A DNA stretch of 64,000 nucleotides from Acidobacteriota bacterium. Its GTDB lineage: Bacteria; Acidobacteriota; Terriglobia; Terriglobales; Acidobacteriaceae. Location: NCBI GenBank assembly GCA_018268855.1, contig JAFDVR010000010.1:1-64000 (forward strand), in the 5' to 3' direction. Below are positions 1 through 8,245 of this stretch, piece after piece; position 1 is the stretch's first letter; every line of letters starts with the position of its first letter. The notes under the pieces are model-generated. The model saw nothing but the letters and a program-made list of their open reading frames with translations, was not told the origin of the DNA and did not search any database. The translations under genes and the position numbers were made by a program.

Positions 1-171
1 CGCAGGAGCCGCTCCTGTGCTCCTCGCAACACCGCAACTACCCAGAGGCAGCCTCGAGCACAACAGAAACTCCGCCACCACTCCCGCCTGACAGCAAATA
101 CGCACGACTGCTTCTACCCAAACACCAACAACTCCACTTTTTCAGCAGCCTCTGAAGCCCACTGCTCCCTC

Positions 172-250
172 CGAAGCGCGCTTCGCGCGATGATGTTCGC
201 TAGCGCGAACATGGCAAAAGCAGATTCCTCACTGCGTTCGGAATGACAAT
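172..250. repeat. Dispersed palindromic repeat, family A (partial copy)
   Basis: A perfect palindrome (cgaagcgcgcttcg, 172-185) and a hairpin gttcgc/gcgaac are followed by an arm at 216-249. That arm matches the terminal inverted repeat of the fuller copy at 28535-28643 (shared core gaggaatctgct on the opposite strand). Translated in shadow it gives HSERSEESAFA, a pattern I associate with intergenic repeats of Acidobacteriota. Only one arm is recognisable here, so the copy looks truncated or diverged. Confidence 0.6.
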
Positions 251-308
251 TTCTTTGTTGGTCGAGATGACGGAAGGGTTCGTCGAGTGTGTTGCCTCGC
301 GAGCAGAA

Positions 309-342
309 CCCACCCTTTCGCAAAGAGCGCGAAAGGATGGGG
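309..342. repeat. Hairpin repeat behind the CDS ending at 352
   Basis: cccaccctttcgc (309-321) pairs with gcgaaaggatggg (329-341) over 13 positions with one mismatch and a 7-nt loop. It lies 10 bases past the stop codon of the minus-strand gene. There is no T-tract on that side, so it looks more like a REP-type or 3'-end stabilising hairpin than a classical terminator. Confidence 0.55.
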
Positions 343-351
343 CACCCGCCT

Positions 352-2394
352 CTATTCATGCCATGTTGGATTAGTGAAGGTGCCGTCGGCGGCTATGTCC
401 CAGATGGCGAGGCGTGCCCATTTCCAGTTGGGGGCGGTTACGGTCCAGTGAAAGGTTTGTTGCTGGAACTCGTGCGTGGTTTCGAGTGGAAAGGTTTGTG
501 TGTGCGTCTGTTTGCCGTCGCCCCAGACTACTTCTGCGAAGCGTAGTGGGAAGGTGGAGGAGACTTCTGTTTCGATTTGAAGTGTATTTTTTTCGGCATG
601 GATGTTTGTGTGCTTGAGAAGGATTTCGCCGGTGGAGATGAAGCTGTCTCCGCGGGCGATGGCTTCGAGCAGAGGCTTGTAGTTGTCGAAGCTCGGCAGT
701 TGATCGAGGTGGACGTAGTTGACGTTCATGCTGGCGTAGAGTTCGTCGGTGCTGCTGAGTTGGAAGAGGTCATCTTCGCCGAGCATGACTTTGTGCAGGC
801 CGAGGTTGTTGATGTCGTCGATGGTCTTGAAGGCGCGTTCGCCGAGGCGTGGTGAGGAGAGATCAGAGGGCATGGCCTTCCATCCGGTGGCGAAGTAGCG
901 CGGGTCGCGGAAGTAAGTGGTGTTGAGGATCTTGTCGGGGTAGCCGGTGGAACCTTTTGTGCGCGGGTGGGTCTGATAGACGTACCCATCTTCCTGCTTC
1001 ACTAACTTCCACATCTCTTTTGCGTTGCCGACGCGGTAGATGGTTCCGTACTTTGCGTCGGGTGTGGCGAAGGGCTCGTTGGGTTTTCGCTTCATGATCC
1101 AGAAGACAGGTTTCGGGAATGTGACGGACCAATGACCGCCGAGGTAGACGTTTGCTTCTTCGGCTGGGATGACGAGGAAATCGTTACCAGAGATGCGGCG
1201 CGTGGCTTTGTAGTAGTCGTCGAGTTCGCGCAGGCGGAGATCCGTCGTGTCGGCGGGGTGGCCGTCGATGTGGAAGTCCTGAATCATGATGGCGTCGATG
1301 CCGATGTTTTTGAGCGCTGGCTTGAAGGGCGGCACCCATGCGGGGCCGTTGGCGACGGCCTGTTCTGTGTAGGCGAAGTGCCAATGCGGCGCGAAGGTGA
1401 TGTAGCCGTCGAGATGCTGGAAGGTGTCGCGATGCGTGTAGGCGAGTGCGCGGTCGAGCGTCTGATGCGCGGTGCCGTTGCCGAGCAGGAAGAAGATGCC
1501 CATCTCCTGCTGCGTGCCTGCGGGTGCGTTGATCCAGGGATAGATGCGGGTGTTGTCGTCGAGCGGTTGTTGAATGCCGATGCCGAGTTTGCCGCGCCAT
1601 GCGCTGTACCAGGCATAGCCGAGGTTGGTGGTGTAGTCGCGCGCGAAGAGATAGCGATGCGGCGCGGGAAAAGCAACGATGCTGCCTGCGCCTGTTTTTG
1701 CGGCGACGGCGCGGTAGTGCACCTGCAGTGTGTGGCGTTCGGAGCCGTAGGGCGAGGTGATGGTTTGCAGATGACCTTCTGCGTCGTAGTAGACGATGGT
1801 GGAAGCCATGTTGAGGCCGGGACGGCGGTCTGCTTCGGCTGACATCTGCAAGCCGGCATCGTAGGTATAGGCGACGTCCGGTTCGTTGGTTGCGAGCACG
1901 GCTGCCTGCTGGATGAGCGTACTGCCGGGATAGAACGTGTAACGCAACGAGCCGCTGAAGATGCCCATTGTCATGCCGTTGAAAGAAATTTCGACGCGGT
2001 CGCCTACTGTGCGCGCGGTGACGGCGGTGGAATGGAAGCTCTGCATGAAGGCGCGTGTGCCTTGCGGCTCGCCGGGAGGAAAGTCGAAGAAGGCGTCCCA
2101 TCCGCCTTTGCGCGTGCCGGTGCTGCAACGGTAGATGGGTGTGGCGTTTTCGATGATGGCGTGTCCGCTTGCGGAGATCTCGGTGATGAGTGGGCGCTTG
2201 TCATCGAGCGAGAAGACGGCTTGCCATTGCTGGTTTATGTTGTCGCTCCAATAGACGGTGAGTGTGTCTTTCGTTGTGGAGACGGTGATAGGGCCGGGTT
2301 TGATCTGGGTGGTATCGGCAGTAATGGTGGCGGCGCGGAGTTGTGTGTGGGCGAGGAAGAGACACGCAAGTGCGATGAGGTTGCGGGATTGCAT
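352..2394 (-). CDS. Secreted protein with PHP/CehA-like metallohydrolase region
   Basis: The start is set at the ATG at 2394 because AAAGGAG lies 6 bases upstream and the first 20 residues form a clean signal peptide (LIALACLFLAHTQLRA). An in-frame start 9 codons upstream lacks this. About 680 residues. The N-terminal half looks like a beta-rich sugar-binding-type domain. Around residue 336 there is an HWHF motif, followed by IMIQDFHIDGHP and, near residue 411, EEANVYLGGHW. This His/Glu pattern resembles the PHP fold of CehA/McbA-type metal-dependent hydrolases. That placement is an inference from motif spacing. The substrate is unknown; export suggests periplasmic or surface hydrolysis. It is transcribed alone, away from the SRPBCC gene, and followed by the hairpin at 309-342. 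Confidence 0.6.
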   Translation of the reverse strand: MQSRNLIALACLFLAHTQLRAATITADTTQIKPGPITVSTTKDTLTVYWSDNINQQWQAVFSLDDKRPLITEISASGHAIIENATPIYRCSTGTRKGGWDAFFDFPPGEPQGTRAFMQSFHSTAVTARTVGDRVEISFNGMTMGIFSGSLRYTFYPGSTLIQQAAVLATNEPDVAYTYDAGLQMSAEADRRPGLNMASTIVYYDAEGHLQTITSPYGSERHTLQVHYRAVAAKTGAGSIVAFPAPHRYLFARDYTTNLGYAWYSAWRGKLGIGIQQPLDDNTRIYPWINAPAGTQQEMGIFFLLGNGTAHQTLDRALAYTHRDTFQHLDGYITFAPHWHFAYTEQAVANGPAWVPPFKPALKNIGIDAIMIQDFHIDGHPADTTDLRLRELDDYYKATRRISGNDFLVIPAEEANVYLGGHWSVTFPKPVFWIMKRKPNEPFATPDAKYGTIYRVGNAKEMWKLVKQEDGYVYQTHPRTKGSTGYPDKILNTTYFRDPRYFATGWKAMPSDLSSPRLGERAFKTIDDINNLGLHKVMLGEDDLFQLSSTDELYASMNVNYVHLDQLPSFDNYKPLLEAIARGDSFISTGEILLKHTNIHAEKNTLQIETEVSSTFPLRFAEVVWGDGKQTHTQTFPLETTHEFQQQTFHWTVTAPNWKWARLAIWDIAADGTFTNPTWHE

Positions 2395-2448
2395 GTTCGC
2401 TCCTTTTTGTTTCGTTACCACTGTATTCCTGAGCTCGTTTGAATACTT

Positions 2449-2508
2449 CCCTCAGGGGCTAAAGCCCAATTCTTTTGCTGCTCCAACGGCTGAGCTGAAG
2501 CTCAGCCC
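2449..2508. repeat. Dispersed double-hairpin repeat, family B
   Basis: On the minus strand this reads hairpin GGCTGAGCT/AGCTCAGCC (2488-2507), a 20-nt spacer, a second hairpin GGGCTTTAGCCC, then TGAGG (2450-2454). The same order (hairpin, 19-nt spacer, GGGG/CCCC hairpin, TGAGG) recurs at 25521-25584 upstream of ilvB. It sits in the divergent gap between the secreted PHP-like gene and the SRPBCC gene. Confidence 0.55.
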
Positions 2509-2538
2509 TTCCAATCTAGTGCATCCTAGAGAGAGGTT

Positions 2539-3075
2539 ATGCCTCATCGTTTCCATGCCGAGCAGTGGTTGCCGTTTCCGGTGGGGACGGTGTTTGCGTT
2601 TTTTGCGGTGCCTACGAATTTGCCGCCGCTGATGCCGCGGTGGCAGGAGGCGCGTGTGGAGGAGGCGATTGTGCGTCCGCCTGCGTCTGCGCCGGAGGGT
2701 GCAGCGAAGAACATTGTGGCTGCGGGTGCGGAGACGAAGATGATTGTCAGCTTTCGTCCGTTTCCGCGATCACCGATCCGGTTGAACTGGCATGCGCGGA
2801 TTGCGGAGTTTGTTTGGAATGACCACTTCTGCGATGTGCAGGAGGCGGGGCCTTTTGCATATTGGCGACATTGCCATCGGGTGGCGGCGGAGACGCGCGA
2901 TGGTGTGGCGGGCACGTTGTTGCAGGACGATCTTGAGTATGCGTTTCGTGGCGGGCCGTTGGGCGATCTGGCCAATGCCCTGATTGGACGCGAGGCGCTG
3001 GCGAAGACCTTTCGTTATCGCGAAGAGCAGACGATTAAGTTGCTGCCGATCTTTGCCAGCCGGTTGCGCTTTTAG
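2539..3075 (+). CDS. SRPBCC-family ligand-binding protein
   Basis: A 178-residue protein without signal peptide or membrane segments. It begins HRFHAEQWLPFPVGTVFAFF..NLPPLMP, the opening strand and helices of the SRPBCC (START/Bet v1-like) cavity fold, and later has FVWNDHFCDVQEAGPFAYW and GTLLQDDLEYAFRGGPLG, as in cell-division-inhibitor/SRPBCC relatives. These proteins bind hydrophobic ligands; no ligand can be assigned. GAGAGG precedes the ATG by 2-3 bases. Its stop (TAG, 3073-3075) overlaps the stop of dxs on the other strand in one TTAG, so the genes are convergent with no room for a terminator. Confidence 0.8.
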   Translation: MPHRFHAEQWLPFPVGTVFAFFAVPTNLPPLMPRWQEARVEEAIVRPPASAPEGAAKNIVAAGAETKMIVSFRPFPRSPIRLNWHARIAEFVWNDHFCDVQEAGPFAYWRHCHRVAAETRDGVAGTLLQDDLEYAFRGGPLGDLANALIGREALAKTFRYREEQTIKLLPIFASRLRF

Positions 3076-4964
3076 CTGACAGCCCGTCGCTGCTTTTGAA
3101 TTTGGTTGAGGTACGGCAGCGCTCTTTGCATGGCGGCGTCTACCGTGATGCCGTATTTTTCGCGCAGAGCATCTACTTTGCCGTGTTCGATGAAGTGGTC
3201 GGGCCAGCCGATGCGAACTACGGGAATGTCGATTTTGAGGGCGTTCAACTCTTCCAGGACGACGGAGCCGAAGCCGCCCGCGAGAACGTGATCTTCAAAG
3301 CTGACGATGAGGCCGACTTTGCGGCTGAACTCTTCGAGCATGGCGCGATCGACGGGCTTTGCGAAGCGCGGATTCACGACGGCAGCCGAAAAGCCCTGTG
3401 TTTCGAGACGCTGCGCCATCTCTTCTGCGAGCGGAAAGAGAGCGCCGAGGCCGAGCACGAGTACGTCGCTTCCCTGCTTGATGATCTCTGCTTTGCCGAT
3501 TTCGAGTGCGATGGGTTCGTCTTTTACTGCGGTGCCCACGCCGGTGCCGCGTGGGTAGCGGATGGCGACGGGGCCATCGTTGTAGAGCGTGGCCGTGTAC
3601 ATCATGTCGGCGAGTTCGTCTTCATTGCGCGGGACCATGTGGACGATGTTGGGGATACCGCGCAGGTAGCTGATGTCGAAGAGGCCGTGGTGCGTGGGGC
3701 CGTCGTCGCCGGAGAGGCCGCCGCGGTCCATGCAGAAGACGACGGGGAGTTCCTGCAGAGCCACGTCGTGCACGATGGGATCGAAGGCGCGTTGCAGGAA
3801 GGTAGAGTAGATGGCGCAGAACGGTTTGTATCCCTTGGTCGCCATGCCTGCGGCGAAGATGACGGCGTGCTCTTCTGCGATGCCGACGTCGAAGTAGCGC
3901 GTGGGATGGTGCGGACGGAAGAGGTCGAGCGCGGTGCCATTAGGCATGGCTGCGGTGATGGCGACGATCTTATCGTTTTTGTTCGCGAGCTTTGTGAGTG
4001 ATTCCGCAAAGATTTCGGAGTAGGTCTTGCTTCCGGCGGGGACGGTCTCTCCGGTGGAGGGATCGTAAGGGCCGAGGCCGTGGAACTTTTTCTGCTTGTC
4101 GAGTGCGGGTTGAAAGCCGCGTCCTTTTTGCGTGATGGCGTGCAGGATGACAGGCTTGTTCTGCTGCTTGAGGAACTGGAAGGTTTCGATGAGCAGCGGA
4201 AGATCGTGGCCGTCGATGGGGCCGTAGTAGTCGAGGCCGAACTCTTCGAAGATCATCGATGGGCCGATGAGGCCTTTGACGGACTCCTCTGCCTTGCGCA
4301 GGACGTGCGTGCCGACTTTGCCGCCGAAGCGGTTGACGAGCCCCTGTGCGCGCTCGTGCAGGTAATGAAAGCTCGGGTGCGTAACGACTTTGTGGAAATA
4401 CGACGCGATGGCGCCGACGTTTTTGTCGATGGACCAGGCGTTGTCGTTCAACACGATGATCATGCGCTTGGTCTGCGTGGCGATGTTGTTGAGCGCTTCG
4501 TACGAGATGCCGCAGGTGAAGGCAGCGTCTCCGGCGAGAGCGACGACGTGTTCGCTGCCGCCGGACATGTCGCGTGCAACGGCCATGCCGAGGGCGGCGG
4601 AGAGTGCAGTGCCTGCGTGTCCCGCGCCAAAGCTGTCGTGCTCGCTTTCGGTGCGGAGCATAAAGCCGTTGAGGCCGCCGGGCTGGCGGATGGTTTCAAA
4701 CTGTTTGGCGCGGCCTGTAAGCAGTTTGTGGACGTAGGCCTGGTGCGAGACGTCGAAGACGAAACTGTCCTGCGGCGTATCGAAGACATAGTGCATGGCG
4801 ATGGTGAGTTCGACGACGCCAAGGTTGGGTCCGATGTGGCCGCCGGTTTTGGCGACGCTCTGGATGAGCCGCCCACGAATCTCTTCGGCAAGCTCCTGCA
4901 GTTGGGGGACGGTCAGTTTCTTGACGTCTGCCGGCGAATCGATGGTGTCCAGATAGTTGCTCAT
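3072..4964 (-). CDS. dxs: 1-deoxy-D-xylulose-5-phosphate synthase
   Basis: Condenses pyruvate and glyceraldehyde 3-phosphate to 1-deoxyxylulose 5-phosphate, the first step of the MEP isoprenoid pathway, using thiamine diphosphate. 630 residues from MSNYLDTIDSP, the usual length. The 35 extra upstream codons are not family-like, so ATG 4964 is chosen. Visible motifs are GGHIGPNLGVVELT, the ThDP motif GDAAFTCGISYEALNN, and DRGGLSGDDGPTHHGLFD in the central Pyr domain, with a transketolase C-terminal domain after it. The usual GHQAY reads SHQAY here. It is cytoplasmic, divergent from a secreted SnoaL-like gene (142 bp gap) and convergent with the SRPBCC gene. Confidence 0.95.
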   Translation of the reverse strand: MSNYLDTIDSPADVKKLTVPQLQELAEEIRGRLIQSVAKTGGHIGPNLGVVELTIAMHYVFDTPQDSFVFDVSHQAYVHKLLTGRAKQFETIRQPGGLNGFMLRTESEHDSFGAGHAGTALSAALGMAVARDMSGGSEHVVALAGDAAFTCGISYEALNNIATQTKRMIIVLNDNAWSIDKNVGAIASYFHKVVTHPSFHYLHERAQGLVNRFGGKVGTHVLRKAEESVKGLIGPSMIFEEFGLDYYGPIDGHDLPLLIETFQFLKQQNKPVILHAITQKGRGFQPALDKQKKFHGLGPYDPSTGETVPAGSKTYSEIFAESLTKLANKNDKIVAITAAMPNGTALDLFRPHHPTRYFDVGIAEEHAVIFAAGMATKGYKPFCAIYSTFLQRAFDPIVHDVALQELPVVFCMDRGGLSGDDGPTHHGLFDISYLRGIPNIVHMVPRNEDELADMMYTATLYNDGPVAIRYPRGTGVGTAVKDEPIALEIGKAEIIKQGSDVLVLGLGALFPLAEEMAQRLETQGFSAAVVNPRFAKPVDRAMLEEFSRKVGLIVSFEDHVLAGGFGSVVLEELNALKIDIPVVRIGWPDHFIEHGKVDALREKYGITVDAAMQRALPYLNQIQKQRRAVS

Positions 4965-5105
4965 GCGTCCATTGGTATAACTCTCCAATTTTACTCGGAT
5001 TGGCCGGCATTTCCGATTCAGAGAGCCGCAGTGTGAGGGTGTTTCTTCTCCCACGCTGGATGCATGCACTTGTTAACATGGAGTTTGCGAGAAGGAGACC
5101 TGTAC

Positions 5106-5648
5106 ATGCGCTGCAAGATACTGTTAGCTGCTGCACTGCTTTCTGCCGTTGGGGTAAAGGCGCAGATGCCGCTGGATCCGGCAATGAAGCCGAAGACACT
5201 ACGCCCAAATCCGGTGACACAGCCCACCTTGTCTCCAGGTGTGCTGGAGTTACTTACGCTTGAGGGGCAGTTTGCGCAGGCTGTTCTGAAAGGGGGAGGC
5301 AAGGCATTTGCGGAGTGGTTTGCTCCGGATGCCGTGATGCTGAATAACCGGCGTGCTGCGGTGATGGGCCGGACGCGTATTGCCGCCGAAGCGAACTGGA
5401 AGCCAGAAGATTACCAGTTGACCTGGGTGCCACAGGGTGCCCAGATGGGGCCATCAAACGATATGGGCTTCACCTGGGGACACTATGAAGGCCGGTCCAA
5501 AGATAAAAATGGTCAACCTGTAGTGATTTCAGGCCGATATATCACTGTGTGGAAGAAGATGCCTGACGGCAAGTGGAAGGTAGCCATGGATGCCAGCGCG
5601 GAGGAGCCTCCAGAGGCTGGCGATTGCTGCAAATTGCCGACCCCTTAA
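5106..5648 (+). CDS. Exported SnoaL-like/DUF4440-type protein
   Basis: The ATG at 5106 has AGGAGA 7 bases upstream and opens a typical signal peptide (MRCKILLAAALLSAVGVKAQ). An in-frame start 14 codons earlier would bury it. The mature part, about 160 residues, has the NTF2-like pattern of DUF4440/SnoaL proteins: an N-terminal helix (LLTLEGQFAQAVLKGGGKAFAE), then WFAPDAVMLN, WVPQGAQMGPSNDMGFTWGHYEG and a final strand YITVWKKMPDGKWKVAMD. The family includes small ligand-binding or enzyme-like proteins of mostly unknown role. A CC pair lies near the C-terminus. It is monocistronic, with the histidine kinase gene starting 115 bp downstream. Confidence 0.8.
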   Translation: MRCKILLAAALLSAVGVKAQMPLDPAMKPKTLRPNPVTQPTLSPGVLELLTLEGQFAQAVLKGGGKAFAEWFAPDAVMLNNRRAAVMGRTRIAAEANWKPEDYQLTWVPQGAQMGPSNDMGFTWGHYEGRSKDKNGQPVVISGRYITVWKKMPDGKWKVAMDASAEEPPEAGDCCKLPTP

Positions 5649-5762
5649 CGAACGAATGACTCCCACAAAAGTGGTATTACTTGAGGACGTTCCCGCAGTG
5701 CAGTGCACAGAGTGGTTTTTTGTGCAGAAGCTCGCACTAGCCTGCGATGATGTTGAAACAGC

Positions 5763-8150
5763 ATGACTAATCGACTTTTACAAGACGAAGAGCTGCGAAT
5801 TGACACGCTCGACAGCTTTGACGTCTTTGGCACTGAGCCTGAGGCGGAACTGGACGAGATTGCTCGTCTGGCTGCACAGGTGTGCGGGGTAGAAGCTGCT
5901 GTTATTGCGCTGGTAGGTGCTACTCGCGTCTGGTTCAAGTCTCGCATTGGCATTCATATCGCGGAGGCTCGCCGTGAGCGTTCGCCGTTTGATGAGGCGA
6001 TTGCCGCTGATGGCGTGTATCAGGTCATCGACTCGCTGCGCGACCCGCATTTTGGATCGCGAGGGATTATGCTGGACGGAAAGAATTTCCGCTTTTTTGC
6101 CGGATCGCCTTTGATTGCGCCGAATGGAAGCTGCATCGGCTGCATAGCTGTGCTCTCCCAAAATGCACACGTATTGAAACCGGAAGAAAGCAATGCGCTG
6201 GAGACGATCGCCGATCAGATCATGGTCAGGCTGGAACTGAACATGCGCATCCAGTTGATGGAGAGTGAGTCGCGCGTGCGGCACCGCGTGGAGAGCGCGC
6301 TCACCGTGGAACGCAACTTCGTCTCTGCCGTGCTGGATACAGCGGGCGCCCTCGTAGTGGTGATGGATACTGCCGGACGCGTGGTGCGTTTCAACCGCGC
6401 ATGCGAAGCGATCTCAGGATATGAGACCGGCGCTATCGTTGGACGATATCTTTGGGAGACGCTAATCCCAGTGGAAGACCGGGCAGAGGCCCGCGCCAGT
6501 TTTGAGCGGATACGTAACGGCGAGTTTCCGGTAGCGTTTGAGAACCGCTGGCTGGCGCACAATGGAGATATTCGCCTTATCCAATGGATGGCTACGGCGC
6601 TGCTCGACACACAAAATACAAAGAGCAATGAAGTAGCTTTCATTATTGCAACAGGTATCGACGTAACACTGCAGCGCGAGGCGGAGGAGACGTTGAAGAA
6701 GAGTGAGGCACGATATCGCCAGCTCATTGAGAGTTCTCTTGGCATGGTGTTTACGCACACGCTAGATGGCAAGCTGCTCTCACTTAATACCTACGGCGCA
6801 CAAGGCCTGGGCTACTCCGTACATGAAATGCTTGGCCGTTCGCTGGTTGACTTTATTCCACAGGAAGAACGCAGCGCATTTGAAGCGTATCTGCGTACTA
6901 TGCGCGAAGCTGGCGAAGCACAAGGCACCATGACCATGCTGCACCGCAATGGACAGAAGATGTTTATTGCGTACCGCAATCGCCGCGTAGCAGGTGATGG
7001 CAGTGAAGCATATGCATTGGGTTTCGGCGTGGATATCACCGAAAAAGTGCGTACTGAAGAACGACTCTCTGCGCTGACACAGCAGTCGAACTCCATTCTT
7101 GAATCGGTAGGCGATGGCATCTTCGGCATGGACCTGCAAGGCCGGGCAACCATCATCAATCCCGCGGCAGCGGAGATGCTTGGATACAGACCGGAGGAGT
7201 TGCTGGGCAGCGATGTGCATGCGCTGATCCACCATTCCTATGCCGATGGTTCGCCCTATCCTGTGGCAGAGTGCCGCATGACGAATGTTGTGCGCGAGCG
7301 CACTCCAGTGCGCGTATCGACGGAAATCTTCTGGCGCAAAGACGGTACTTCTATTCCAGTGGAGTACGTTGCTTGTCCCATCATGAAAGATGGAGTGCCC
7401 ACTGGCATCGTGGTTGCGTTCACCGATACTACAGAACGCCGTGCACTGGACCGCATGAAGGACGAGTTCATCTCCACGGTTTCCCATGAATTGCGTACGC
7501 CTTTGACTTCCATGCGCGCTTCGCTGGGCCTGATCGCTTCGGGCGCTCTGGCCGCGCGGCCTGAAAAGCAGAAGCAGATGTTGGAGATTGCGATTGGCAA
7601 CACCGATCGCCTGGTGGCGCTGGTAAATGACATTCTTGAACTGGAGCGTATCGGGTCTGGCAAGGCTGAGTTGCATTACACGATGAGCAGCGCCGAAGAT
7701 CTGATGAAACGCGCCGCGGGGCTGCTTACAGGAACGGCCAGCAAAGCGGGCATCGAGTTCCGTTTTGACGCGGAACAGGTGGACGTGTGGGCCGATCCTG
7801 ATCGCATTCTTCAGACGCTGACGAATTTACTTTCAAATGCCATCAAATTTTCGCCGCGCGGTGGTGTAATTTTTCTGAAGGCGCGATTGCTCAGTCCAGA
7901 TGAAGCGCAGCTGGAGGTGCATGACAGTGGCCGCGGTATTCCAGAGGACAAGCTGGAATCTATCTTTGAACGGTTCCAGCAGGTGGACGCTTCGGATTCA
8001 CGGGCCATGGGCGGTACAGGTTTAGGTCTCGCTATCTGCCGCTCGATTGTGTCCCAGCACGGGGGGCGCATCTGGGCGGAGAGCACTCTAGGTAAGGGGG
8101 CGAGTTTCTTCTTTACCCTGCCTACGCGGCCTAGTCAGCATCTTAGCTAA
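5763..8150 (+). CDS. Soluble GAF/PAS hybrid-free sensor histidine kinase
   Basis: 795 residues, no transmembrane segment, so a cytoplasmic sensor. Order: GAF-like domain (about 20-165), three PAS domains (about 185-300, 310-430, 440-560; the last with FGMDLQGRATIINPAAAEMLGY), HisKA with phospho-acceptor H575 in VSHELRTPLTSMR, then the HATPase with N-box LLSNAIKFSP, G1 DSGRGIPEDKLESIFERF and G2 GGTGLGLAI. It lacks a receiver domain, and no response regulator gene is adjacent, so it is an orphan kinase whose partner lies elsewhere. The signal is unknown. The start is weakly supported because no clear Shine-Dalgarno is seen. It is followed by a tandem decamer and a very strong terminator. Confidence 0.9.
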   Translation: MTNRLLQDEELRIDTLDSFDVFGTEPEAELDEIARLAAQVCGVEAAVIALVGATRVWFKSRIGIHIAEARRERSPFDEAIAADGVYQVIDSLRDPHFGSRGIMLDGKNFRFFAGSPLIAPNGSCIGCIAVLSQNAHVLKPEESNALETIADQIMVRLELNMRIQLMESESRVRHRVESALTVERNFVSAVLDTAGALVVVMDTAGRVVRFNRACEAISGYETGAIVGRYLWETLIPVEDRAEARASFERIRNGEFPVAFENRWLAHNGDIRLIQWMATALLDTQNTKSNEVAFIIATGIDVTLQREAEETLKKSEARYRQLIESSLGMVFTHTLDGKLLSLNTYGAQGLGYSVHEMLGRSLVDFIPQEERSAFEAYLRTMREAGEAQGTMTMLHRNGQKMFIAYRNRRVAGDGSEAYALGFGVDITEKVRTEERLSALTQQSNSILESVGDGIFGMDLQGRATIINPAAAEMLGYRPEELLGSDVHALIHHSYADGSPYPVAECRMTNVVRERTPVRVSTEIFWRKDGTSIPVEYVACPIMKDGVPTGIVVAFTDTTERRALDRMKDEFISTVSHELRTPLTSMRASLGLIASGALAARPEKQKQMLEIAIGNTDRLVALVNDILELERIGSGKAELHYTMSSAEDLMKRAAGLLTGTASKAGIEFRFDAEQVDVWADPDRILQTLTNLLSNAIKFSPRGGVIFLKARLLSPDEAQLEVHDSGRGIPEDKLESIFERFQQVDASDSRAMGGTGLGLAICRSIVSQHGGRIWAESTLGKGASFFFTLPTRPSQHLS

Positions 8151-8153
8151 AGC

Positions 8154-8183
8154 AGTTGTTAGTTTTTGTGGCTAGTTGTTAGT
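8154..8183. repeat. Tandem AGTTGTTAGT decamer between stop codon and terminator
   Basis: Two exact copies of AGTTGTTAGT (8154-8163 and 8174-8183) lie between the kinase stop codon and the terminator stem starting at 8185. The same decamer occurs twice, also between a stop codon and a terminator, at 35231-35261 on the other strand, with almost the same 20-21 base periodicity. Confidence 0.6.
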
Positions 8184-8184
8184 G

Positions 8185-8226
8185 CACAAAAAGGTGGGCC
8201 GAAGGGTATCGGCCCACCTTTTTGTG
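8185..8226. terminator. Bidirectional intrinsic terminator
   Basis: A perfect 18-bp inverted repeat (cacaaaaaggtgggccga, 8185-8202, and its complement 8209-8226) with a 6-nt loop. The A-run and T-run in the outer stem give a T-tract in both directions. It separates the convergent histidine kinase (plus) and acs (minus). Confidence 0.9.
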
Positions 8227-8245
8227 TGAGAAGTTGAGAGGTTTT

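Larger units (their letters stand above)
1..351. other. Window edge with no assignable gene
   Basis: No complete gene is visible. On the plus strand two frames stay open from the left edge, to a TGA near 89 and to a stop near 150. The 3' end of a gene starting outside the window is therefore possible, but neither short peptide is recognisable. The stretch also carries one half-copy of a dispersed repeat (172-250) and a long hairpin repeat (309-342) just downstream of the secreted-protein gene that ends at 352. Confidence 0.4.
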